Assembly: GCA_002633025.1 (NCBI GenBank)
Contig: NMRB01001077.1
Span: 1 to 64,000 of the forward strand
DNA length: 64,000 bases
Direction: 5' to 3'
Source: Notospermus geniculatus
Lineage: Eukaryota; Nemertea; Pilidiophora; Heteronemertea; Lineidae
Shown: positions 1 to 11,459 of the stretch, piece after piece
Position numbering within the stretch: the first letter of the stretch is position 1
How the letters are laid out: the number at the start of each line of letters is the position of its first letter
Translations under genes and position numbers: made by a program
The notes under the pieces: model-generated
The model's database searches: none
The model's input: the letters and a program-made list of their open reading frames with translations, nothing else
Told to the model about the DNA's origin: nothing

Positions 1-326
1 AAGACAAGTGGGAAATGATCTCTATAAAAGATTTCATCCAGATGGTCATGAAATGTCCCATCAGTATCATGAAATAGCATTGTTTTTTTTTATCTAAAGA
101 TGTCAATTTGCGATACTGAACAAAATGTTGATTTTTTCAAAAAATTGCTTTGGAATTTTTAAACGGTTTTCATGGTTGATACTAGTGGGCCATAGAGAAC
201 AACTTCCAAGCATTAGTTTCTCTGGGCAATTTCTCTCAACTTTCTTCAAGTTAAAACCTGGTGTGGGTTGTTATCGCCATTTCAAAATAATTAGCTTTTG
301 GGCAGTGATGAAAAATTAACGAATTA
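1..326. other. No gene or element recognised
   Basis: AT-rich non-coding sequence. The only open frame, 64 codons, is low-complexity and matches no family I know. Confidence 0.5.
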
Positions 327-466
327 GGGGCCATATTCACGAAGCCTTCGGAACTTCGCGTGCACGCAAATCTACTGCAAGGCAGTCAGTGAACAATAAG
401 GCATGTGCAGCCAAACAATAGACTTGCGTGCACGCAAAGTTGCAAAGGTTTCGTGAATATGGCCCC
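327..466. mobile_element. 140-bp MITE with perfect 17-bp terminal inverted repeats
   Basis: The left end reads GGGGCCATATTCACGAA and the right end is its exact reverse complement. A subterminal GCGTGCACGCAAA motif also occurs in inverted orientation. There is no coding capacity, so this is a non-autonomous DNA element. No clear target-site duplication is visible. Confidence 0.85.
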
Positions 467-546
467 AAGGTCGAACATTTTAAAATCTAGTAAGTGATGA
501 TAATTTATGTCGGATTCATGGTGACTCAACATGAACCTACTGCATG

Positions 547-965
547 TATCGGGTGTCCCAAAAAAGTGAACCGCTTTTTGACAAGCATTTTCTCAGTGAT
601 AGATCAACCGAATTCATTGGAAATTTTCACAGAGTAACCTTAACGTATCACCAACAAGTCTGCGAAATATCTAAGAGATCGGTCGCAAATTATGCGAGTA
701 TTGTCAAATTCAAAACAGCATGTCAAAAAATCCAATATCAGAGTCGTGCAATGCGACCTTCATCATGTTAATGCAGGTGCTGACATGCTGTTTTGAATTT
801 GACAATACTCGCATAATTTGCGACCAATCTCCTAGATATTTTGCAGACTTGGTGATGATACCCTGAGGTTACTCTGTGAAAATTTTCCAATGAATTCGGT
901 TTATCTATCACTGAAAAAAATACTTGTCAAAAAAAGCGGTTCACTTTTTTTTGGGACACCCGATA
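547..965. mobile_element. Palindromic Tc1/mariner-type MITE, about 419 bp with TA flanks
   Basis: The two halves are near-perfect reverse complements over roughly 190 bp around a short unpaired centre near 745-775. The ends read TCGGGTGTCCCAAAA and its complement, each bordered by TA, the classic Tc1/mariner target duplication. Open frames inside are translations of the inverted repeat and are not genes. Family assignment rests on the TA flanks and the GGGTGTCCCAAAA terminus. Confidence 0.85.
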
Positions 966-1118
966 TATTGGACACTCCTACACATCAAATCGATTTTTTC
1001 CGTCGAATCCATGAAACTATTGTTACTCTTCTTGCTCATTTAAATACGGTTAATACTAATGTCATCACGTGACCTGATTTTCTTCACTTATTTTTTCATT
1101 TCATTTCGTTTTTTGTAG

Positions 1119-1327
1119 CATCAAAGTGGCATAAATTCCCGAACCTCCAAGCGAGGGGTGGTGAATATTATAAGGAAGCGAAAACCGTTGATGACTGTCA
1201 AAAAGCATGCAGAAAGAATGCTAAATGCGACTCCATTGACTGGAACAAAAAAGGAAAGAAATGTTACACATTTACGAATGGACACCTGTTGCAAAACGAC
1301 AATTTTGACCGTTACATTAAAGTTTGA
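1119..1327 (+). CDS. Terminal exon of a PAN/apple-domain-like protein
   Basis: A pyrimidine-rich tract ends in TTTTTTGTAG at 1118, followed by 69 open codons to TGA at 1325-1327; the first two bases complete a codon from an upstream exon. The exon has no usable Met, so it starts by splicing. The peptide carries four close cysteines (DDCQKACRKNAKC, then KKCYTF), the arrangement of a small PAN/apple module, typically used for protein or sugar binding in secreted proteins. A similar terminal exon lies at 31828-32063 and a LamG exon at 45223-45874, suggesting one family of LamG-PAN proteins. The upstream exons are outside the window. Domain identity is inferred from cysteine pattern and length only. 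Confidence 0.6.
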
Positions 1328-1388
1328 TATTGCATGACTCATTTATGACATAGTTTGGATGACTGATACTCGGAGCAAGTGCAATCTC

Positions 1389-1650
1389 TTAAAGGAGTTA
1401 GACGCCGAAGTTGTAAACAAGCTGGTTTGTTTACAAACATGGTCGGCAAACTAGTTTTATTCCTTCGTAAAGGTGGCAGCACCAGTAGCGCCCCGTGATC
1501 GTTGGACTGGTGCCCGGTCCAATGCAACTCACTCACGATATTCACATCAGTACATATCACCGACAATAGGTGGCAGCACCGCAGGCGTCGCGTGGATAGA
1601 GAACCAGTGAGTGAGTGAGTGTTTACCACTTGGACGTCCAGCTTCTTTAA
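1389..1650. mobile_element. TTAA-flanked MITE, family A copy 1
   Basis: The ends are TTAAAGGAGTTAGACG and a complementary CGTCCAGCTTCTTTAA, giving terminal inverted repeats of about 28 bp bordered by TTAA. A close second copy lies at 49654-49911. TTAA targets are typical of piggyBac and Kolobok elements. The 96-codon minus-strand open frame crosses the element and is not a gene. Confidence 0.8.
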
Positions 1651-2175
1651 AACGTTTGACTCAACCTATGCCGGTGTAACATCTATCAGCGTTTCTGTGT
1701 GTGAATGTTCCCTTCATTGTACTGCCTAATTGAACAGTCATGGTCTGTACAGCTGCCTATTGTCACTACGTTCCCATACAAAGAAGGAAACACTGAAAAA
1801 CAGGGAACATTAGAAAAATGTTGCCCGCCATGGAGGGCAACATTTTTTATCCCGTACCGAAAGTCGAGTTGATTGAAAACAATTTCTTTTATGAAAAATT
1901 AGAATCACTTATCAANTACGCTGTCCGAAGAGGCACTGAGCTGAAAATTCGCGTTTTCGTCAACTTCGGACGTGCGGGCAAAGAAAATCATGCTAGATGG
2001 CATATTTGCGTATAGCTCCGGTGGATGGTTATAACATTGGCTGTGTATGTGTGAATTTTCATTGGGTTTTGCCGATTTTGGCTGGTGTCACCAGGGGCCC
2101 TGAAAATCAGATGTATTTGGGTCTGCTACAAGCTGAAAGTTGATTTTCAAGCCTCGCGACGTCGTCCTTCTCGGG
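1651..2175. other. Non-coding, with one doubtful short ORF
   Basis: A 65-codon plus-strand frame (1818-2015) is interrupted by an N at 1916, and its start sits in a 12-bp-stem hairpin (GTTGCCC..GGGCAAC). I cannot tell whether it is coding and recognise no domain. The rest shows no gene. Confidence 0.35.
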
Positions 2176-2226
2176 GCCGCGTCATGGTTGTCAACGACGC
2201 AGCGTCGTTGACAACCATGACGCGGC
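2176..2226. repeat. Perfect 51-bp palindrome with one-base centre
   Basis: Arms 2176-2200 and 2202-2226 are exact reverse complements of 25 bases (starting GCCGCGTCATGG) around a single A. Flanking DNA also has CGTCAC/GTGACG motifs, so it may be the core of a degenerate inverted-repeat element. Confidence 0.95.
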
Positions 2227-2309
2227 TCTCTCATTGATCAAAATGACGCACGTGATCACCGAGCATAGCGTCACGTAGCGGCGTTGATATTCCGTCCAAA
2301 GCTGGTAAT

Positions 2310-2570
2310 GAGGGTGGTCTAATAAAGTACAATATCTAAGTATCTGACATATACTAGTATCTCGATTCACCCGCCAAGGATTGTATGCCTATCTTGCAAC
2401 ATTAAAATTTAACCCCTTCCCACCACCCAAGGGGTCTAATACCAAGCATTGTACGGTATCATGCTATATTAACCCCTTCCCAACCAAGGGTGGTGTAATA
2501 AAAATCTGATATGTATCTCGATTCACCAAGGATTTTCGGCCTGTCATGTACAATTTAACCCCTTCCCACT
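2310..2570. repeat. Degenerate tandem repeat with ACCCCTTCCCA motif
   Basis: Three imperfect units contain ACCCCTTCCCA, usually followed by an AAGGG..TCTAATA or TGTAATA segment. A related motif occurs at about 58369-58396, so it is dispersed. Confidence 0.55.
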
Positions 2571-2588
2571 CTATTTACTACATTTCAG

Positions 2589-2709
2589 GTCGATCCTGGT
2601 TGCCAAAGCACCCCAGATCGCTGATGCTGATGCTGCTAAGAGAGGAGCAAGGAACCGTTTCGAATTTGAAGAACTCACTCTCAGCCGACATAACAGGAAG
2701 GCCAATTAG
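2589..2709 (+). CDS. Possible terminal exon of an unidentified gene
   Basis: An acceptor-like CATTTCAG ends at 2588, and the following frame is open for 39 codons to TAG at 2707-2709. The peptide (starting SILVAKAPQIADADAAKRGA) has ordinary, non-repetitive composition and charged residues, unlike most noise frames here. No family is recognised. It may instead be an unspliced remnant or chance; only a transcript or homologue would decide. Confidence 0.3.
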
Positions 2710-2991
2710 GGATCAACTGTCGAAATCATAGAACAGCGACGTCTTCGCCACAGCAGACAAATTCTCTTACACATGTATGCTAACCGTAGGCTTTCCAACA
2801 TAAATGTGATTCATTCTTGGCAAAATTGTATTGGACCGAGTCTCTAATCATAATCAGGCCTAAAAAAAAATGTCTTGTTTCGGGTCAGCCGACCGACCCT
2901 CCCGAAAATGCCCCGACCCTAAAAATTTTTCCGAACCTAGAAAAAAAAAAGCTAAAAAAATGACCGTTTTTTCACTTCAAACTTACGAAAA

Positions 2992-5900
2992 ATGACGAGA
3001 GAAGCACAAATGAAGAAAGAACCATGGGCGCTGACATCTTGGGAACTCTCCCAACGGAGGAGGCGCGAAAATCGTTCCCACAATCCCCTGGGCATCACAC
3101 ATATCAAAATGGCGGACATGATGGCGGAATCTCATCAATGTCAATCCACAGCTTTGCCTGGGCCCCCTGTGTTATTGATCGGTTCCTTATTCCGCCTCAA
3201 ATTCCACAACAGGGTTTTTTTGAAATCCCTGCTGCCTCATGCAACATTATCAGAGGTTTACACGGAACACCACCCAATTGGAGATTACAACTGTGGTATG
3301 ATGATGGCCCAGTGTGGGCTCGAAGAGCGGCAACATGACGCCCATCCCACCTGGGTCACGTCTGAGGATGCCTCCAGGGTGACGATCGGGGATATTTCCG
3401 CCAGGTAGGCCATATCTTTCATTTGAATTTCCTACTTTATAGTCTCGGTAGGCCTACTGCCGATATTTTCTAAGTCGTCGTCCTGTGCTTGATTCGAGAC
3501 TGATTTTCTGCAGTGAGTGTAGATACCATTTCACTCCTGGATTTGTGCCAGTTCGCTTTTGGTCACGTGACTCATGCTGCACGCAGAACGGATTTTGATT
3601 GGTCAGTGTTGTAAACAACATTGCCATGTGCACTGGCTGAACAGTGAGGAAGGCCTAAATTTAGAGTTTCAATCATGTCAGTGTGGCTGGTAGTACATGT
3701 AGTAGTAGCTAGTGACATGGCTATAGCATGTGGTTCCTTTTTCTCTCTTGGTTTACCCGAGCTTTTTCAATTCAATCTAGGTTTAGGCCTACACTAGGCC
3801 TATATATATCTATCTAGGCCAAGTACAACCCATAGGCCTAGGTAGTAGGCCTAGCCGTTTGACTTGAGCAAAATAGTTGTGGCCCGGGCCAGCCTTGGGC
3901 TTAAGGTCCCACGGCCAAGGGTATGAAGGGGGTGCACCACAATGCCATTGGTGCACCAACCTAACGTCCACAACCGAGTTGGCATTTTACTTCAGGCCCT
4001 GGTTCATTCTGCTATCCCATTTCCTGAGCCTTCAACAGATGCCTTGCAAAACTCTTTCAAGGGGTATTTATCTCTTTGATAAATTGTTACTGAATTTTGT
4101 TTCAGGTTTCCAGGAGTTAGTGGCCTCGTGTATGAGTGTAAGCAGCAGACAGTTGCAGAAGTCTATGGTATTGTTGACTTGTCTGATGAGGAGGAACTGG
4201 TGGAGAAACCAATTCAGAGCATTAACGCAGTACTAGGAAAGCAGAAAATGTCGATGACCTGCTTCAAGGAGACTAAAAGGTTGGGTTCTAGTGGAGCTAC
4301 CATCTGACACTTCAGTTTACAGGTGTGAGCAGTAGCCATGTGCACCTGGAAGTCAGAAGAACACACAGTCGAGTTGACATCTATTCACTCCTGCATATAT
4401 TTTCATTTTTGACTGGGGTTTCACAGGATTGATTCAGTGGGAGAGCATTGAATTGTCCACACTGGCCAATACCTTGACAGGCAGATACATCTACTTGTTG
4501 AATTCATCAGGATTTTTTTTCTTTTTCAGTGCTGGGGTGAAGGATGGTTTGAATCGAAAGAAAATTCTGCACAATGATATTATTGGTGCATTTTTTTTGG
4601 AATGTGAAATCGGTTGCCAGTCCCAGAGTGCTGCAAAAGGAATCTTGGAGGTATGTATTTCAGAATTTTCCAAGAATGTTCAGAATAAAGTTTCTGACTG
4701 GGATTTCCAGAGTGAAATATTCTTCCACGTACTTCAATTCAACATTTAAAAAAGTGGATATTTTATTTTTTAAGGCATATATCTGACACCTGTATTTGTG
4801 AGTATTTCTTGCTACATATGGAAGCTGTGTGTATATCTTTGCACCGCTATCTTGTCCTCAACCTGTATAGCTTCAACCTTTCTACATACCTGGGCCTGTG
4901 AAGTGACTTTCAGCTAGTACCTTTAACCAAATGGAAATTGCATTGAAGTTAAAGGTACCATAGCTTAAAGTCACTTTATGAAACAGGCCCCTGGTACATA
5001 TGTCTTTGGTGGTGGTGGTGGTGTGTGTTTTTATTCTTGTATAGAACCACTTGGTTTCGAGTCGCATGTGAACAGGGCCATTGGAGCATGTAGTATATAG
5101 GTGCTTTAAAGCCATCCACCCATGCATCCCAGGTTTCAATTCCCAGCTTGTGCGTACGTGAAATAGGTTTTCAGTCCTTCCCGAGTACCTTGGTTTCCTC
5201 CACCATTGAAAATTGACCAATGCCTCCCATCTGGGCCAATGAAAAGAACTGTATTAAACTTAGGAGTTTTCTTTCCTGACATGCCAGATCGTTGTACATA
5301 TTATATTTGAACAGATATTGGAAAAAATGAATATTCATTCCATTTTCAGACACTGGTAAATGCACTTTGGTACATTGATCAGCACCACAGTACAATCAAC
5401 AATGCTGCGGAGCGCAATGGAAGTGTTCAACGCATCCCAGCTGTTTTTGACAAGTTCTCTGGCTACAACGATTTTCAAAAAAAGAAGAAGAAGCGGACCA
5501 GCCTTTCTTCAGTGTCACTCAAGGCCCATTCAGATGCACTGTTTTCAATAGCCATGAAATCTGTTATGCGTAGCAGCGTTCCTTGGGTTTTGGCTGCGGA
5601 TGCCATACGAGAACTAGCTGAGTGCTGTCAGTGCTATGCGAACTACCTTGACTCTCAAAACAAACAAGCGCAAATCAATCAAAAGGCTGTTACCCCTGTA
5701 AGATCTTTGTCAAAGGACTTGACATGCGAATTTCGAAGGAAAACCGTTGTGCCTTCCCAAAGGTATATAAAACTTGATACTGTTATGAAACAGTCTCCTG
5801 TTAACAGCCCTGTTTTCTTTGATGAGTCAGTCCACCTGGAGAACCCATTTATTAATAGGCAGGGTAGGTATGATTTTTTGATAAGAACTTGCACTTGTCA

Positions 5901-8339
5901 GTTCCACTTGATATGTACCGGTTTTCCCCTGGTGGCTCAGTTGTTACTAGTGTTTGTTTGGTTAGAGTCAATGACTCCAGAACGAAAGCTGAAGAGAAAA
6001 CCCAAACTGCAAGAATGGTCAATGAACTTCGTACAGAATTCAGAGAATTTCACACGCGTGAGCAAAGACGTGCTTTCAAAGCAAAGATTGAGAATTTAGC
6101 AACCGTGCCAGCTGCTGTAGCGGAGTTCATATACAAAGATCTGTGTATGGATGCAGCCTCAGCCTCATCTCCAGTTACCCAAGAAAGACTGCGGCTGATA
6201 TCTTTGGGTGATACTGATCTGTTAACCGACCTGCGAAAGGTCAACCCAGGGAGACCAGGAGGCAATTTTGAAACTTTCTTTGAAAAACTTGCTGAGGAGG
6301 TTGAGAGGGTCACGGTAGCAGATGAACGAAGACATGGCGAGGCACACCTGTCCAGTTGGATATCTTTAGAGGACATGGTCAACACGGTTGCTCAGAAGTT
6401 AGAGGATGATGTTCCAGTGCCAAGCCTATCACTAGTTAGACTACAGTTTGTACCGAGAAACAAATACTCGCACGCCGCGTTACGATTTACTGGTAGGGTT
6501 AAAGTGCAGTACAAGATCCAAACACGACAACTTCGAGCGAGTCATGAAGACCAGCACTATTGTGCTGCTCTTCTTAAGTACTTCAAACATCATGCTATTG
6601 AGTTAGGCGACAGGTGTTCAGTGTTCTTCATGGATGACAAGGCGAAGGTTCCAATTGGAGAGCCTGGTTTAGCAGTCAGTACTGGGGTCAGAGGGAAAAA
6701 GACCATCGTACCAACAGAGGCCACCCTGAGTGCAGCTGATCACGACATGACGAAAGCTTCCATCACCCCCAGTGTCATTTTAGAGTGTGATGTTCCAGAC
6801 AGCGTTGTAAAATCATTTGTTCAGGGTCAACTGCATGTGTGTGTTAACGATTCGGTATTCCAGACAAGCAACCCATTCAGACATGGGGTTATGCTTTGCA
6901 AAACTTTCCGAATGGGAAATGACATGCCCAAAGTTGTGATGAAGTATTCGGATGGAGGAACAGATCATCGGAATACGTTGGAGGCAGTTCAGTGTTCATT
7001 GATCTGCATCTTTAAAGAATTGGATTTAGATATGCTCATTGCCGGACGTTGTGCTCCTGGGAATAGTTATGTCAATCCCGCCGAACGCTGTATGTCCGTT
7101 CTAAACCTTGGTTTACAGAACTGTGCTACAGAGCGGCAGAAACTTGATGAGGCAGCAGAGAAAAAACTGAAGGCATGCAATTCTATGTCTGCAATACGAG
7201 AAAAGGCTCAGAAGGATCAAACAATCAAGGAAACCTGGTCAGCTTCTGTAGAGCCAGTAAAGCAGATTTTGCGTGGAAGATTTGGGCGCCTGAAGCTTTC
7301 AGACAAACCTGTCGCTGTCATGCATCCTATTACTGATCAGGAGATAGAAGATTTCAAGGGTCATCTACGTACTCTGTTCCCAACACTGCGATTGGACAAG
7401 CTGCAAAAAGTTCACACATCAAAATGTGCCGAGTATGAGGAGTGGAAAGAGAAGCATTGCCGCAGTCGTCATTATGTGTTCCAGATACGGAAGTGTGATG
7501 ACCGAGGATGCTGTTCTCCTCCAGTGTATCCTGATGCTCTTACATGGCTTCCCGATCCGACGTTAGATGTTGGGAAGGAACACTTCATGCCATATACAGA
7601 AGCAATTCTACTTGACACCACTGAATCAGACAGGCCTTCCAAAGCAAAACCAACGAAAATTCAAGTCAGAAGATCTCGGAAGAGGATCAGGACAGAAGAT
7701 GCACCAGTTGAGACAGCACCCGTTCATGATACAGCCCCTGTTGAGACTGCACCAGATGAAAATGAAGAGGTCGACCGTGATGTTATTCAAATCGATTCCG
7801 ATACAGACATGGGAGAAGAGAACATGAACCCTGAACAGGTGGAGGAAGATGTACAGGATATTTCTGGGGAAGAGAGCGAAGGCACCAGCAGTGAAAACGT
7901 TGCACTGGCAACCAGGCGCCAGTCAAAAATGCTTTTCACTGCCCAATGTGCACGTATGGTTGTTGAATGTACCGAATGTAGAAAACCACGTGTATTGTAC
8001 TCTCAGCATAAACTCACGGAGAGGCAGCAAATCTCTCTGATTGTGGGACTTGAACAATCTGACTATACCTGTGGTGCCCCAATACTACCCGATACTCATC
8101 CACTCTATCAGCAGGTTGTGCCAAGGGAGGGTTTGAAATGCAACATTGTTGTGGAAACCACTTTTTACACCTCCAGCCTTGGCAGGAAGGATATCTGTGC
8201 CTCTTGTGGTGCTGAAGATGGCATTGTTTGTGCTGAATTGCTCAAGGAGTACAAAACTGTCCTCCCCTTGTGTGACAGATGTAAAGACAAAGGTGAAAAG
8301 CCATCGACATATCTGCCATATGGATATGGTGGGAAGTAA
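2992..8339 (+). CDS. Five-exon DDE/RNase H-like transposase-type protein, about 1199 aa
   Basis: Exons 2992-3404, 4106-4279, 4530-4650, 5350-5867 and 5966-8339 each have AG acceptors and GT donors and join in frame without an internal stop (3600 nt). In the joined protein, the last exon carries a candidate catalytic triad: Asp632/633 in FFMDDKAKVPIGEPG, Asp738 in YSDGGTDH and Glu782 in NPAERCMSVLN. The D-D spacing of about 105 and D-E spacing of 44 fit DDE transposases. An acidic linker with PVETAP repeats follows, then a Cys-rich tail (two CxxC pairs at 1077/1080 and 1153/1156, a third at 1178/1181) resembling zinc-binding modules. The first exon start is uncertain and could lie upstream. 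No terminal inverted repeats were found, so it may be a transposase or a domesticated host gene. I cannot assign a named superfamily. Confidence 0.65.
4892..4991. mobile_element. 100-bp MITE inside intron 3 of the DDE-like gene
   Basis: GGGCCTGTGAAGTGACTTT at the left pairs with AAAGTCACTTTATGAAACAGGCCC at the right with small mismatches, and an inner GTACCTTTAAC/GTTAAAGGTAC pair is present. It lies between exons 4530-4650 and 5350-5867 and leaves the splice sites intact. Confidence 0.75.
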
Positions 8340-9300
8340 AACTGGGTACTGTATGAAAAAACATTGTCCTCCCTCCGATGCCAGATTCAGGTTTTCTCTA
8401 TGTGTATACCGGTACTGGTGACCTGCCAGATTGAAATCTCAGCTTTAGTTCTGTTTCAGACAGTGTAATTTTCTCTTTCCTTGGCCAAGCAGGCCTACTG
8501 CATGTGAAGTGTCATGTGTTGTGTCCATTTCATAGTGGTACATGTCCTCAGGTACTGACAGGCAGAAATTTGTATACAAAAATCAGACCTATTTCTCAAC
8601 AAACTTGATATTATGCATTTAAGATTGTGTGGGAGAAACACTAGGCCTAGGCCATGTCGACGGTGCCTAGCCTAAGTCTACTCTATGCCTAGGCCTAAAC
8701 CTAACCATCCATGCTATTAACTGACCCACACACGAGTTAGGTTAGCTGCCTATGAGCCTAGTTGTCTTAGATCGGCGCAGGCTAAATGCCACAGATATTT
8801 ACATAGCTGCCTGCTGTTTATTTTGCCAAGGCTCATGAGGCTCGCTGGCCATGCCAGTGTTTCATTTCACATCATGCATGTCATGTGACACATGTTTCAC
8901 TTCACAAGCACGATAGCAAAATGGCCTATATTCATTTTTGAATAGCGATTACACATGACACCAGTGGTGACGTCACAGATCCAGCGAGCGATATGGGCTA
9001 AATTCGTTTTCACGCAGCTTCGTCGCTCAAAATAATTGATACCCCAGTTGATGACGTCACATGTTCATCGCCGGTTAACAAAAAACGCTTCTAACTCATC
9101 ACTCGAACCCGTTTTGGACAAATTTTCACATTGGTTCCCTTCAGAATTCTGATACACACCGATCCTGTACGGTTTAAACGCCTGTCTTACTCCTGCGAAA
9201 TCAGTATTAGGTGACAAAGTTTCAGGCGAAAATCCGCCTCCAAGGCCAAAATGATAGCTGTGAAACGAATAGGTAATTAGCAAGCTTCGCTGATTTGCCG
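8340..9300. other. Non-coding downstream of the DDE-like gene
   Basis: It contains AGGCCTA-rich stretches (8641-8710) and two GTGACGTCAC-type motifs (8968-8976, 9050-9060). No gene, clear polyadenylation hexamer or inverted repeat closing the upstream gene into an element was found. Confidence 0.45.
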
Positions 9301-10690
9301 CTACGCGGCGGTTGGTTTCCTTGCGTCAAGATATTTATAATGAGATACACGTTCGATAGGGGTTGCGCCAATGGCGAATACGAAAGTTGTTGCCGGTCTA
9401 CGCTTTTTCCTCAAATGTACCACCTTAGTTTTACCATGATTAACTACAAGTCTCCATCTTTGGCACCAGTCACTTAGAACATTCATCATAGCCTGAAGAT
9501 CTTCCTCATTTTTACCAAACAGAACAATGTCATCAGCATAGAGTAAACAACAAATATGCCTTCCACCGACAATAATTCCCCTACCCAAGCTATTAAGTTC
9601 ACAAGTGAGGTCATTGAGGTAGATATTAAAAAGAGTCGGGGATAGAACATCCCCCTGTCTAACCCCGGAGGTGGTTTTGAAGCAACTAGTTAAGTTGCAG
9701 TTCAGCTTAACACAAGATTCAGTTTCACAATACAAATTCTTAATAGCCCTATAAATTTTACCGTCAATATTATACGTCAACAGTTTATACAATAAAAGTT
9801 TTCTATCAACCCAGTCAAAGGCTTTTTTCATATCAATGAAACAGGCAAATGTTGGTTCACCAACTGACATTCGATTTCTAATTATTGATGAAAGAGAAAA
9901 TATATGATCCTGGCACGACCTCCCTTTCCTGAAACCATTTTGCTCATCACAATACAATTCCAAAAACTCCATGTACTTCACAATCCTTTTATTTAAAATA
10001 GCCGTAAAGGTTTTGTACACACAAGAGAGAAGGCTAATACCTCTATAGTTAAGAGGAACATGGGGGTCCAAAGTCGGCCCTTTAGGAATGGGTGATAATG
10101 AAGGATTTTCGCCATAGCCTTGGAAAAATCCCCGACAAAAAACAAAGATCTAGAAATTTATACAAAATAAAAATAACACCCTGCTGCTTAAGTACTTCGT
10201 TCGGTATTCCATCAATTCCTACACTCTTTCTATTCTTCAACCCAGAAACAACTGACTCTACCTCATCAAATGAGATCTCCGTGTTCAGGAATTCATTTTC
10301 TATATAATTCACTTCATTCATACCACCCTCTGCTTCTAGTTTTTTACGGCATGCTTCCCGGTAAAACTCTGCTTCCCTACCGCTACCAGTCTCGTCTGGC
10401 TTGTTGTATAATTTTCTATATGCATCACACCACAGCTCCAGCACACGTTCCTTCTGAGTAACCATTGTACCATCCACATTCACTTTCAGTGGGATACCCC
10501 TCGCCCTACGTGGACCTAGTTTATTAACTTCATGCCAAAACTCCGTAGGGTTGCTTGTTGTTAACTCATCAAACCTACCCAATTTCATTCTATCATACTG
10601 CCTCTTACAAAAGCGCAATCGCGTGTCAAACTTTACCCTAGCCTCAATAAAAACCTCTCGTAACCTACCACTCCTATTAGGCTGGGTTTA
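9301..10690 (-). pseudogene. Reverse transcriptase part of the LINE, frameshifted and 3' truncated
   Basis: Two minus-strand frames, 10618-10082 and 10071-9301, together carry reverse transcriptase motifs: NYRGISLLS, FIDMKKAFD, SGVRQGDVLSPTLFNIYL and the catalytic YADD, at residues 178-181 of the second frame. A short indel near 10085-10095 shifts the frame between WRKSFI and the KGPTLDPHV region. The upstream part remains open back to about 10690 (NRSGRLREVF), where an inserted element cuts it. The protein would copy the element's RNA into DNA at a nicked target. The frameshift and missing C-terminus make it non-functional. No homologous second copy is present in the window for comparison. 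Confidence 0.88.
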
Positions 10691-11459
10691 CATAGAGCGT
10701 GTCGATACACGGAAGACACGCTACGTTACGCGTAGATATTACGACACGCCAACAGAGCGGTTTACATAGGCCTTCATCGTGTGTCTATCATTTGATACGA
10801 TGCCTCGAATTTTGGCATNNNNNNNNNNNNNNNNNNNNNNNNNNNNNNNNNNNNNNNNNNNNNNNNNNNNNNNNNNNNNNNNNNNNNNNNNNNNNNNNNN
10901 NNNNNNNNNNNNNNNNNNNNNNNNNNNNNNNNNNNNNNNNNNNNNNNNNNNNNNNNNNNNNNNNNNNNNNNNNNNNNNNNNNNNNNNNNNNNNNNNNNNN
11001 NNNNNNNNNNNNNNNNNNNNNNNNNNNNNNNNNNNNNNNNNNNNNNNNNNNNNNNNNNNNNNNNNNNNNNNNNNNNNNNNNNNNNNNNNNNNNNNNNNNN
11101 NNNNNNNNNNNNNNNNNNNNNNNNNNNNNNNNNNNNNNNNNNNNNNNNNNNNNNNNNNNNNNNNNNNNNNNNNNNNNNNNNNNNNNNNNNNNNNNNNNNN
11201 NNNNNNNNNNNNNNNNNNNNNNNNNNNNNNNNNNNNNNNNNNNNNNNNNNNNNNNNNNNNNNNNNNNNNNNNNNNNNNNNNNNNNNNNNNNNNNNNNNNN
11301 NNNNNNNNNNNNNNNNNNNNNNNNNNNNNNNNNNNNNNNNNNNNNNNNNNNNNNNNNNNNNNNNNNNNNNCTTAACACTCTTTTTAACACTGATTTCTAG
11401 TGTTATCAGACAGTTAACACTACTTTTGGGTGTATGGTTAACACTACTTTTTTTACTGT
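10680..11459. mobile_element. Inserted element(s) of unknown type, mostly inside an assembly gap
   Basis: LINE coding sequence stops at both borders. The left side begins GCTGGGTTTACATAGAGCG with an inverted GTGTCG/CGACAC-type motif. The right side holds repeated GTTAACACTACTTTT, ending in TTTTTTACTGTG, which resembles a short MITE terminus. The middle is unsequenced, so one or two elements are possible. Confidence 0.5.
10819..11370. other. Assembly gap of 552 N
   Basis: Unknown bases; open frames reported through it are meaningless. Confidence 1.

Noticed and set aside
3024-3338. 104-codon plus-strand frame overlapping exon 1 of the DDE-like gene
   Set aside because: Only the 2992 frame splices in frame to the next four exons.
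3877-4236. 119-codon frame over exon 2 region
   Set aside because: It runs through intron and reads exon 2 in a frame that does not join its neighbours.
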